Shown piece after piece: positions 1 through 10,260 of a stretch of DNA of 64,000 bases. The position numbers were made by a program, and so were the translations under genes. Within the stretch, counting starts at the first letter, position 1; the number at the start of each line of letters is the position of its first letter. Source of the DNA: Vermamoeba vermiformis (Eukaryota; Tubulinea; Echinamoebida); NCBI GenBank assembly GCA_045837725.1, contig JBEWZL010000238.1:62001-126000 (forward strand), read 5' to 3'. The notes under the pieces were generated by a model. It saw nothing but the letters and a program-made list of their open reading frames with translations. It was not told the DNA's origin and ran no database searches.

Positions 1-825
1 CTCGATCAGGGCGTGACTGCTGCCCACTGAGCGCGTGTGCCGATGTCGACCAGTGCGTGGCGAGCGCGGACTGACTGGCAGAGGTGGCACTTTGACACGT
101 GGTGTCACTGGCTCATCACTGATGGGTGGTGTGGCGGTGTCAGCTGTTTGACACGTGTCACTTGAGGTATTGAGCGTTGTGTTTATTGAACTGTCGTCGG
201 AATTATTTGTGTTGGTGCTATTAATAGTCGCAGCTGCCTCCGTGTTCTGTGTTGTTCCGCTGTCCAGTGATGGTGTCGATTGAATTGTTCCGCTGTCATT
301 GGCTGGTGGATGTGTGGACACTGCAGCAGTCTCTGTTTGACGCGTGTCATTTGCTGTGTTGGGAGTTGAATTCTCCGCAGTCCCAGAGCTCGGATCAGGC
401 TCCGACGCTGTGACGGAGATTGGTCCCGCACTGAATTCGGGTTCGGGTTCCCGAATTTCCTCTTCGGGCACTGGCTGTGCGAGCAGGGCTGTGATCTCGT
501 TCAGTGAAAATGAACGCGTCAGACCACGTGATCGACGATCTCCCGGTGTATCTGCTCGCACTTCCGGACTCGGGACCGGTGTGTTGGCGATATTTCCTAT
601 TTTGGAAGTGCTATTATTAGCCCCACCGCGTGCAGTTTTGGGAGCTTTGTCGCTGTTGTTGACAGCAGTGCTGGGCTCTTTGATGTCCGCTTTGATGAGC
701 GAGAACAGCGCCTTGTTGAAGGTGTCGCCCGTGCGACTCGTGCCACGTGACTTGGACATCTCGTTCATGAATGTCACCGACCACTTGGCAGTCGGATCTA
801 CTTTTTTCTTCTCTCCAAACGACAT
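1..825 (-). CDS. Ser/Thr-rich disordered protein, N-terminal part (runs off left edge)
   Basis: An uninterrupted frame of 275 codons runs from ATG at 825-823 to the window edge, so the C-terminus is missing. The protein starts MSFGEKKKVDPTAKWSV. About 70 residues follow that could be a small folded or helical segment (FMNEM, TFNKALFSLIKADIKE). The rest is low complexity, rich in Ser, Thr, Asn and Pro, with basic/Ser patches such as RSRGLTRSFSLNE that resemble phosphorylation or 14-3-3-type sites. No catalytic motif is visible and I do not recognise the family. The frame contains one TGACACGTGTCA palindrome (149-160) and one TTCAGTGAA word (500-508). The gene is divergent from the ABCG gene at 1899. 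The reading frame is well supported by its length; the function is unknown. Confidence 0.7.
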   Translation of the reverse strand, partial: MSFGEKKKVDPTAKWSVTFMNEMSKSRGTSRTGDTFNKALFSLIKADIKEPSTAVNNSDKAPKTARGGANNSTSKIGNIANTPVPSPEVRADTPGDRRSRGLTRSFSLNEITALLAQPVPEEEIREPEPEFSAGPISVTASEPDPSSGTAENSTPNTANDTRQTETAAVSTHPPANDSGTIQSTPSLDSGTTQNTEAAATINSTNTNNSDDSSINTTLNTSSDTCQTADTATPPISDEPVTPRVKVPPLPVSPRSPRTGRHRHTRSVGSSHALIE

Positions 826-1898
826 GATGTATGTGAACTGAGTTCAGTATATATTTATATGCCTAATGTTGAGTAGTGTAATCAATTGGCGCAGTGGACT
901 TGATGATCTGAAAATTAAACGGAGCGGTTAGTTAAGACTCGGAGGAAATAGGGAAATTAAGGACTCGAAAGTACTCCATTAGTAGTTATATCAAATACGT
1001 ATAATATGATTTGTATGGAAATTTAATCCACATTCAATCAATATTGAATCTCGATCTAAAATGTCAAATTGAATAATGCAATTCTGGACCGCGCAACGAC
1101 TGAATTATTGTTATAATTATAGTGTATATTATTATTAAGATCTAGCATTGCAAATAAACTTAAAGAGTGATTAGGCGTTATTAAATTATTACCTCTTTTC
1201 GACCGCGTGACACTTTGAGTGGAATTCGAGCCAATAGACAGTGAATAATATAGCTACACAATACTCCTCGAGTCTAGTAATAGCTGTGCACTGAATTCAA
1301 AATTCCAGATCGAGTCCACGGAAGTGGGTTTCGAAATTGAGCCGTGAAGCACAGAGTAATGGCAATGCGTTAATACACCGCGTTGAATATCTTCAGTGCC
1401 GCAGAGCTGTTTGAATGCCGCACAACGAATGCAATAATCAGCTGTTGGACCAGCGCACTTTTGACGTGACACGCGAGTTGACATTTGACCAGGCAGATTC
1501 AACGCACTTAGTGGTGAATTATGAGGAGATGTATCTCATGCACACTAGCACCGATGAATGAATACACTTGGCATCAGCATTAGGAATGAAGACGGATTCG
1601 CCACTTTTCGTTTCCGTCAACTGGTCGCACGCTTGCAATCAGTAGTGACCAGAATCAGGGTACGAATTGAACCTCACTGTTGTGCGAGTGCAGCCTCAAC
1701 AGACAACAGTGACGCGACTGACACCTTACAGAAGCACGAAGAAAGTTCGAGGGAGAGTTCCGCGCCCAAGAAACAGAATCAGCGACTGTTGTGCGCGGTG
1801 TGTTTACGTGTCGTGCGTGTCGATCATCACAACTCCTCATATCACATCAAATAGCTCGTACATGTATTGAGACAGATCAGATCTGATTATTCAACACA
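826..1898. other. Intergenic region between divergent genes
   Basis: About 1.07 kb separates the leftmost gene (minus) from the ABCG gene (plus). It is AT-rich from 840 to 1250 and more GC-balanced after that. Short open frames exist on both strands (for example 1254-1502 minus and 1558-1854 plus). None has a recognisable domain, consistent splice partners or a homologous feel. It probably holds two promoters and possibly an untranslated first exon of the ABCG gene. I see no tRNA, no repeat and no CArG word here. Confidence 0.5.
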
Positions 1899-4800
1899 AT
1901 GAAATTCGTATTCAGCATGCGCGGCATTCAAAGGCCATCAATAGCTGCATATTGTATATTAGTATCACTATTATTGGGTGCTACTGCCACAGGTAAATAC
2001 GGAGTCATGAACGACAAAGATATTGTAATTAGATCCGGAGTTATTTTATTACTAAAATTTATTTTTATGATCGACCACTCGCACGATAATTACCCACGTC
2101 ATGAATACTACTAGCCAATTCAGTGACACAAAAATTCTCAGATCTATATTCGTGTCCAGTTGATAACTGACTCATTCGCTCGTTAGTCGCAGCGCCAAGC
2201 AACACGACGCAGCCAGTCTGTTCACTGCCGCAACTGCAGTGCGCATCGAGCACTACACCGGGCAACAACGGCGACTACACTTGGTATGAGCCACATCTGA
2301 TCGCGCACCTCTCTCGCTAATCAGTGCTGTTTGTATTGACTAGGTGCTCCAAACAAAATGTGTTCATGAATCCGTTGCAGTTCGAGTTGCCAGGCAATCT
2401 CTCCTCGAGTTTTCCCGCCCCTCAATGCGCGGGATCGAGTCCCAGCGCGCAGTGCAGTGCCATCAGTCAGGTACCGCTCATAATAATAGCAATGCTCGTA
2501 CTAATAATGACTCTAATACTAATAATGACACTAATACTAATAATGACTCTAATACTAATAATGACTCTAATACTAATAATAACAATGGTAATACTAACAC
2601 CACGCAGGTGAGTACAGCAGCGTGGAGCGACTTCTCAGGCACAGTGCACAATCTCGTGCTGGTCGGACTGCAAGATGGCTCGTGGACCGTGTTTGACTTC
2701 AACGCCGAGTCCATATTAGGCAAGTACCACCAGCTTTCGATCCCTCTGCGCTGTCCACTCACCGCACTCCTAATTAGGCAAGTGGGACGCGGGCCATCGC
2801 CAGCCCCTGATTTATTTGCGCGGGCACTTCGCGCAGTTCTTCGGCACGGTGGTGACAGGTATGTCCAAATTAGGCAAGTGTCGAGACTAAACAGCGCAGG
2901 TGACGCCGATCAGCTCGTGCTGTGGAGCGCTGCATTCCCGAGCACGGAACTCACACTGGCCCTGGTCGAGCCCTGGTTCAGTGCGCAGCATCAGGGACTC
3001 GTGCTCTCGATCGATTCCATGTTCGTGCCGTTCAGTGAAAACTATCAACTGCTGCTCGCCCTCACCTACCTCAACACCTCCGACAACACATTCACTTACC
3101 AAATTAGGCAATATCTCTATGCCAACGGTGCTGTCACCAAGGGCAATGTCACCACGTGGACGTATCCTTATTTGTCACCCTTTGTTCGGCACCATTTTCC
3201 TTTTTTAGTATTATCTTCACCTTAACCATATTTAGTATTGACACTGCAGGTGATAGCCCGATTTGGATACAAGCCAAATTTGTCACGCACACCGGATTTG
3301 TACAAGGCGCGTCTATTTCTCCGACGCATCCCTCGTGCACACCTGTGAATGACACGCGTCAATTGGTGGCACTGTTCAGCACTCACGCGGTGGCACTGTA
3401 CCGCTTTGACACGGGTCACGTGGTCAACGGCACATTTACACTGCAATTTTCCACCAAGGCCCCGTCCTCCACGGTATTTTTAGCACCAACCTCCGCGCTG
3501 ATCACCGATGTCGCTGTCATTCATGAATGCTTCCAGCGCGACAACAATCCCTCTTCGGTAAGAGCTAATTATAGCACCACGCGATGACTGACACGTGTCA
3601 AACCAGGGTCTGTGGATCGTAGCTGGCACCATGACAGCATGGAACGCGTCAGACAATGCCCTCCACGTGATTCAACTTGCCGAATTTGGCATGCACGACT
3701 TTTCATGCGAGACAGCAATCTCGGCCTCAGATCTCAGTGCAGGTCTCGTGATGACACGTGTCAACAATCAGTGTCAGCAGCTGCTCCCGTCCAAGTGTCA
3801 CGTGGATGAGTGGTACAACGGTGTCACGTGCCAGTCACGTGCGCACTACACGCAGCCGTTGCTCGTGCAGCCCAACATGTTGCAAGTGCGCTTCTTGAAC
3901 GAGCCGCAGGGCAGTGTCACGTGGCAGGACTATTCAGTGAATGGCACGAGCTCCACACTGCTGCGCGAGTTCAACTACCACGTGATATTCATCAGCAACG
4001 GCATTCAAACCGTGCACGTGCTGGGCATGCAAGAGGTGCTGTGCTCGTCGAGTGCGCTGACGATCACGTGGCTGAATGAGATCGATCTCCCGAACCAGAT
4101 TGCCATGTTTGCTGTCTCCAACAACGCGCAGCACGTGTTTGTCGTCACCAATCTCGAGCACTGGCAGATTGATTCACAGAACCGTACGTCACGCTGTGCA
4201 GTCACGTGATGGCACTCACCGATCTAAAAATAGGACTGCTCGAAATATGTGCAACGCTGTCCCAGAACAAGTCGAATGAGCTGGTGGCACTCTTGGAGCC
4301 CTATCAGCCCCTCTGTCAATATCCGCTCGGTCCTCCCAAGTACGGACTGCTGCTATTTTTAGACCGCTGATCACTGATGTGCTATTTATAGACCATTCGA
4401 CTTCTCAGACTTTATGTTTTTCATGTCCATGTGCAACAGGTAACACATATATATCTATATATATATACATATGCACTGGTGTTGCGTGCACCTCTTGCGG
4501 TCCGTACTCACGCTGTACTCGCAGTGGCACCTACTGTCCCTCACTCGACGTCGACTACATTGGCAGTGTGGCACCTGGCAACTATACCTATCTCCCGGGC
4601 AAGGCAAGTGGCACCCTCTGCGTGTCGGTGCGTCTAATTTTAGCTGCAGGTGGCACCCTGTCCCGCCAAGTTCTACTGTCCCAACGGAAAAATCAAGCTG
4701 TGTCCCTCTGGGTATATTTGTCCCGATTTGGGCATGATCATTCCAGAGAAGTGCGAGGCTGTCCCTGGCAGGTGCGTAGCTAAATATAGTACACCCTTCT

Positions 4801-7800
4801 ACTCGCTAACACATTGCCTTATTTAGAAATATCACGTGCTACCAACAAGGACTCGATGCACCGCAGGAATGTCCCGCTGGATTCATTTGTCTCGTGCCCA
4901 ATGCGGAGCCTGTTCCGGTGGCACCTGGCCTGTATCTCCCGCAATCTCAACCACTGCCTCCCGGCACACCGTGTCCCGCGGGTAGTTATTGCCCGCTCGG
5001 GGTGAGTGCGCCCCCCGCACTGTGCCCAGCAGGTATGGCGCGCTGTTCATGAACGGCGCTGTGACTGACGCTAAAAATAGGTCTGTACTGTCCCACTCCG
5101 GGTGTCATGTTGCCGGAGGTGTGTCCGACAGCGTACGACAGCAAGGGCGACAAACTGCGAAATTTCACCACGTACTGTCCCGAGGGCACTGTGACACCAC
5201 AGGTAACGGCACTATTTCCTTATATGGTCATCGCTCACCCACCCGTCCTCAGTTGTGTCCCGCAGGCTACTACTGTCTCACGCCGCTGAACAAGACCGCG
5301 TGTGACCAGGGCCAGTACTGTCCCAATGGCACGCAGATTGCGGAGAATTGTCCCGCGGGATATCTGTGCAGCAGTCCTGACCGCAAGGAGCGCTGTCCGT
5401 CGGGCTCGTACTGTCCTGACGGCTCGTATCAGCCCAAGAGTGAGTGCTGTCCCGCGCATTGCCTAATATAGCTAATCACGTGACAGAGTGCTCGCCGTTC
5501 GACTACTGTCCCGAGGGCTCGGCGTCCAATCACCGCTGGGCCGCACTGCTCTTCGACATGGTGCTCGTGCTCCTCGTCGTCACCTCCTACAAGGTAACTT
5601 GCCTAATTTGGTAATGCGGTCACTGGCAACTCATTGGCGCTCAAAATAGGTCTACACGCACCTCCGCGACAAACGTCAGAAATCTCGCATGGAGAAGCAG
5701 CGCCAGGGCAAGAAAGATCGTCCGAACCGCTTCGTGATCAATCACGTGACGGAAGATGCTCCGCTGCTCGACACGACCGATCTCGATTCGCTGGCACATC
5801 GCTTGCCCGCCCTCAGTCAGTCGCGCTACAAGATGCTGCTCGAGATTGAGTTCCGCGACATTCAACTTGCCAAAAATGGTAAAAACATCCTGAAGGGAGT
5901 CAGCGGTGGCTTCTACCCTGGTCGACTGAGTGCCATCATGGGCCCCTCCGGTGCGGGCAAGTCCTCGCTGCTGTCCGTGCTGTCTGGACGCACTGCCAAA
6001 ACTGGCGGTCACATGTACATCAACGGCATGGAGGCACGTGATCTGAGTCAGTACAAAACAGGTAAGTGCTATTTATAGCCCCGCACACCACTCACGCCGC
6101 ACAGTGATGGGCTTTGTGCCGCAAGACGACATTATGCACCGCAAGCTGACCGTGAAAGAGATCTTCAAATTCAACGCCGACGCGCGCCTGCCTGTCAACA
6201 TGTCAGAGCCCGATAAGGAAAGTCTCATCAACGACATCATCGAAGTGCTCGGGCTGTTCAATGTCAAGCACAGGTAACGCTTACCATATAAGTACATGAC
6301 CGAGACTCACCGCCGCGGCAGTGTGATTGGCGACGAAGAGACACGTGGTCTGTCTGGCGGAGAACGCAAGCGCGTCAACATCGGCATGGAACTCGCCTCC
6401 GACCCGCTCGTGCTATTTTTAGACGAACCTACCAGTGGTCTCGACAGCACTGCTGCCACGGAGGTCGTGAAATGTTTGCAAACTATCGCACGTGTCGGCA
6501 ACATCACCGTGGTGTGCGTCATTCATCAGCCGCGCTACGAGGTGTTCAAGTTGTTCGATGACGTGCTATTTTTAGCTCCTGGTGGCAGCACGGTGTACCA
6601 CGGACCAGTCGACAAATCGCAGCAATACTTTGAGACCATGGGCTTCAAGGTGCCACCAGCTGTCAATCCCGCAGATTTTTATTTGGATGTCATCAGTCGC
6701 AAAGTACCCGGTACGTCTCACATTACCATATTTGGCAATCGGTCCTAACACCTGTGTGCAGCACGCGAAGACTTCACAGACTTTGCAAGTGAGTGGGAAC
6801 GTTCCAAAAAAGGCTATCAAGTGCCCACCGATGTCGATGCCCCCGACACCGCGCCGTTCAGTCGCCGTCGCTTGCCTGCCACCTCCGACAAGATTCCCTC
6901 GCGCAAGACTGCTGGATTTTTCCGCCAGCTGGGTCTATTTATAGCGCGCACGTTCATTCTCGAGACACGTGACTTGCCGAATGTGTTCTTGAATCTCACG
7001 CTCGTGTTCATCGCTGGACTGTTGTTAGGTACGTGTCACGTGCCACCCTCCTCGAGTGAGTGGCTGATCTATTTTTAGGTTTCGTGTACAATGACTCGCA
7101 GTACATTGGTCCCGCCACTGCAGCGGAACAAGAGGAATGTCCCGCGTTCATTCGCAGCGTGTGTGGCATGGCGCGCAACGACGAGTACGTCATCATGTTC
7201 TCATTACTAAATATGGCAATGGGTCTCACGGCCATCGCTGGCTCACTCAAGGTGTTTGGCGAGTAAGTTCCGCACTTTCCAAATTAGGCAATGTGACTCA
7301 CCCCGCGCGCAGAGAACGCGTGACGTACTGGCGCGAGTCCACGACGGGCATCAACTCGCTGGCCTTCTTCCTGGGCAAGAACTTGTCCACGCTGCAGATG
7401 GTGGTGTTGCCGCCCTTCGTGTTCCTGTCCATCTTCTACTTGCTCATCTCGCCGCGCAGCAACTTCTGGTACATGTACGCGATCATGATCGGCACTCAGT
7501 ACGCGTGCACGGGGGCAGGACACTTGATCTCGCTCGTGTTTGTGCCGCAGAACGCGCTGCTCGCTGGTGTCTCCTACGAGGTCGTGGCGACCATGTTTGC
7601 TGGTGGCAATCCGACACTGACCAAGATCTACAGGTACTACTAGTCGTCTCTCTCTATATATAGCGCTATATGTACTAACTCCGCACAGCTACGGACTGAT
7701 CGGCAAGATACTCGCCTCGATATCGTACAGTCGCTGGGCCACGGAGGGGCTGTACGTGACTGAACTGCGCCAGTACGCGACTGAATACAACGTGCAGCCC

Positions 7801-7932
7801 AGTCTCGACTACTGGGGCTACGATCTCAACGCATTCAATCTCGACATTGCCATGCTGTTCACCATCGGCACGGTGCTCCGAATCGGCTCGTTCATTGCAC
7901 TGATTGCCCTGCACAAGAATCGCCAGACATAA
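1899..7932 (+). CDS. ABCG-family half-size ABC transporter with long Cys-rich ectodomain
   Basis: About 1,540 residues can be assembled from 23 exons. The start at 1899 gives a signal peptide ([20 protein letters not shown], then a hydrophobic run). The first ~870 residues are extracytoplasmic and end in a Cys-rich array of CPxGxYCP-type repeats (about 4520-5510). A membrane segment follows ([17 protein letters not shown]), then the nucleotide-binding domain: Walker [10 protein letters not shown] (~5941), Q-loop VPQDD, signature LSGGERKRV (~6352), Walker [13 protein letters not shown] (~6410), His switch VIHQPR. The C-terminus is an ABCG membrane domain with several hydrophobic helices. This layout resembles plant ABCG24/28-type proteins with a Cys-rich N-terminus; the substrate is unknown, lipid or hydrophobic export being likely from the family. 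Introns are short; those at 2720-2777 and 4604-4649 are best read as GC-AG. Exons 3589-4206 are packed with CACGTG. The gene converges on the Sds22 gene. Confidence 0.9.
2471..2607 (+). repeat. Intron filled with tandem 18-bp repeat rich in branch-point words
   Basis: This ABCG intron runs from GTACCG after exon end 2470 to CACGCAG at 2607. Its body (about 2500-2592) is an imperfect tandem array of the unit CTAATACTAATAATGACT, about five copies. Each unit holds TACTAAT, which resembles the yeast-type branch-point consensus. Read through, the array would encode an Asn-rich run in one frame and a Leu/Ile/Met-rich run in another. The intron call is supported by the sensible Cys-containing reading of the preceding exon and continuation in frame at 2608. 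Confidence 0.7.
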
Positions 7933-8007
7933 TTAACGGAGCACTGACTATTGTAATAAATAACACTACCACTTCTTACACGTGTTTATTCTTATGTACA
8001 GAGGCGT

Positions 8008-9210
8008 TCACTTGCCTAATTTGGACAAATCGCGGTGCAGCAGGGGCGTAGCATCGAGTTGCGAGAGCTGATCCGCGACTGGTCCCAGTGCCCACAGCGC
8101 ACGTGCTCGATTGGCTGCGTACTGCGCGGAGTGCGCGCGTGGCATGCAGGGATTGCCTTCGATGTACAGCGTGTCGAGTTGCGTGAGTGTGGTGAGGCAG
8201 TGCAGTGCCGTCACGTGCTCGAGTTGATTGTCGTTCAGCCACAAATCTACCAGGGCTGTCATGCACTGCAGCCCTGCCAGGGTAGTCACGTGATTGGAAG
8301 CGAGATCCAGCGTGTGCAGTGCAGTCAAGTGCACCAGTCCTCCGAGTGCGGGGTCCTCAGCTGTCACGTGATCGCTGCTGTCACGTGATTCGGACCACGT
8401 GATGCCGTTGTGACTCAGATACAGCTCTTCCAAATTAGGCAACTGTGCCAATCCCTGCAGCCGTGTCACGCGATTCTGTTGCACACTCAATCGCTTGACA
8501 TTCACCAGGGCTCGATCTCCCGCAATCTCCGCCAGCGAACTCAATTTGTTCCGCCCGAGCCACAGATTCTGCAGCGCGGTGAGTGCGGTGAATAGTCCCG
8601 CGACTGTTCGAAGTCGATTGTTGCCGAGCTCGAGCGTGATCAGCTGCGTCATGTGCGCGAACACGTGACTGGGCACGTGCTTGAGATGATTGGCGGTCAA
8701 ATAGAGCTCGCGCAGTGCTGTCAGTGCTGTCAAGTGTTCGAGACCCGCGCGAATGTGATTGAAGGACAAGTCGAGTACCTGCAGTGCTGTCAGCTGCGTG
8801 AGTTCAGCGGGCAACGCCTCGAGTTTGTTGTCGTACAGATCGAGATACGTCAAGCCACTTAGTGCACCCAGAGGAGCTACATCTGTCAACAAGTTCTGCC
8901 GCAAGACTAATTTCTGTACTAGCGATATTTAATACCATTGCTACGATTTAAACAAACAACTAGCTTGCAATTTCATTTTTAATAGAAAAATATTTTGAAA
9001 TTAGAATTGGACGTCAAACACTAGTTGATTTGATCGTTCACTACGCACCTGAATAGCAGTCACTCGTGATAATTGCATAATCGGCACGTGACGCAATCGT
9101 GTGTTGGTCAGATCGACTTCCGTGGCCTCCGTCCCAAACAGCTCATCATCAAGCTCTACTTGGTGACCAGTCAGATCCACCACTTTTTCATCTTGAGGCT
9201 GCTCTGTCAT
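8008..9210 (-). CDS. PPP1R7: Sds22, leucine-rich regulatory subunit of protein phosphatase 1
   Basis: Two exons (9049-9210 and 8008-8913) give about 355 residues, close to the usual length of Sds22. The protein is a tandem of some ten to eleven 22-residue leucine-rich repeats of the LxxLxxLxLxxNxL type (for example LTYLDLYDNKLEALP, LRELYLTANHLKHVP, LEELYLSHNGIT). It ends with the LRR-cap signature of the family: DTLYIEGNPCMP, then LSQLDATPL, matching the VRQIDAT ending of animal Sds22. Family knowledge: Sds22 binds PP1 catalytic subunits and takes part in PP1 maturation and mitosis. A small insert (around SESRDSSDHVTAEDP) interrupts one repeat. The last codons (SKLGK, stop) are encoded by a CArG word at 8015-8024. 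It is convergent with the ABCG gene, leaving 75 bp between stop codons. Confidence 0.93.
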
Positions 9211-9318
9211 CTTGTATTAAAGAAATGATCTTATCGTTCTGCGTTCTATAATACATTTGCTTTATTTGGCAAAGCACAAATAAAATTGATAAAAATTCTC
9301 TGCATCCGATCTGACCGC

Positions 9319-9991
9319 CTAGCTGCTCGTAGTGTCTGAGCTCTGTGCGTGCTGAATAGTAACGAGACAGTACTCGCGTTCTGGCAATGGATGAGGTCAG
9401 TGGCGCATTCACAGCATCCAGTACGTACCGGGCGCGAATATCAGATCCAACTTGCTGGTGCGCAGAGTGAGCAGTGCCACGCGATCTTGGGCATCGTGCG
9501 CGTGCAGCGACTCGGCGGCTGTGTGGTACAAACGACGCGCGAGCTGCCAGTAACTGTCCGCTGAGGACTCCTCGGCACCTTGAGCACCACTCGCATTGTT
9601 ATTGGTGCTACTAGTAGTGCTACTAGTAGTGCTATTAGTACTGCTAGTACTAGTGCCAGTACTAGTGCTAGTATTAGTGCTAGTATGAGTGCTGTTCCAG
9701 GCTTGATGCACTCTGTAGCCCTCGCGATTGAGCACGAGCACACCTAGAGCAGAGCGGTGAGTGGGGGACTGAGTGCGTACTAGCATATATGTGTATATGT
9801 GTATATGTGTATAGATAGCGTACCGATCACTGCTTTGTGACTGAGAATCTTCTTGCTCACTTCAATCAACTCGTTCTGACGTGCTTTGGATTAGTACGCG
9901 GCGATAATTTGAAAAATAATGCTGCGGCGAGAATGGCGTGTTCAGCACCCACATTGAATATTAAATGCTGCTTAATAACAATATTTACCAT
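9319..9991 (-). CDS. DYNLRB: Roadblock/LC7 dynein light chain with low-complexity insert
   Basis: Four coding exons (9989-9991, 9824-9875, 9429-9743, 9319-9380) give 143 residues. The order is M|NELIEVSKKILSHKAVIG, GVLVLNREGYRVHQAWNS, an insert of about 45 residues made of Asn/Ser/Thr, then YWQLARRLYHTAAESLHAH, DAQDRVALLTLRTSKLDLIFAP and EREYCLVTIQHAQ. Without the insert it aligns along its length with DYNLRB (LKRLQSHKGVIG, IVVNSEGIP, LTFLRIRSKKHEIMVAPD, FLIVIQNP). Known role: a light chain of cytoplasmic and axonemal dynein that binds the intermediate chain. Two oddities: the first coding exon is only the ATG, and the helix-1/strand loop carries a repeat-encoded insertion. The intron at 9744-9823 contains a GTGTATAT microsatellite. 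Confidence 0.9.
9594..9692. repeat. Coding minisatellite in the roadblock gene
   Basis: Short units of the AGTGCTACTAGT / AGTACTAGTGCT type are tandemly repeated and encode, on the minus strand, a run of Asn, Ser and Thr (residues roughly 35-75 of the roadblock protein). The pattern is that of slippage-driven repeat growth in a surface loop. Confidence 0.75.
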
Positions 9992-10260
9992 TTTTTGCTA
10001 ATTTTTAAAATTGTTTTCGCGGTTCTGATCTGTAAATGACACGTCAAACTTAATGTGATCTTGCAAGTCTGCACTAGTCCACAATAATACCCTCACTATG
10101 ATACAAATAGGTGCTTAATGTTGTCTTGCTCGCATTACAGCGGTGCTAAATTGTCTGACAATCAATACTTTTTGTTTTATTTCCGATCGCGTGCAACAAC
10201 ACCACGCGTAGGATGCGAGACTAACCAGTGAATGAACAATATTACAATTATATAACAGAA

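Noticed and set aside
1558-1870. Overlapping plus-strand frames upstream of ABCG
   Set aside because: Three frames are open at once, no domain is present and no splice path connects them to the signal-peptide exon.
2344-3225. Continuous 293-codon frame through several ABCG introns
   Set aside because: The Cys-containing exon reading, splice sites and conserved downstream frame support introns; the Asn-rich stretch is the tandem-repeat intron read through.
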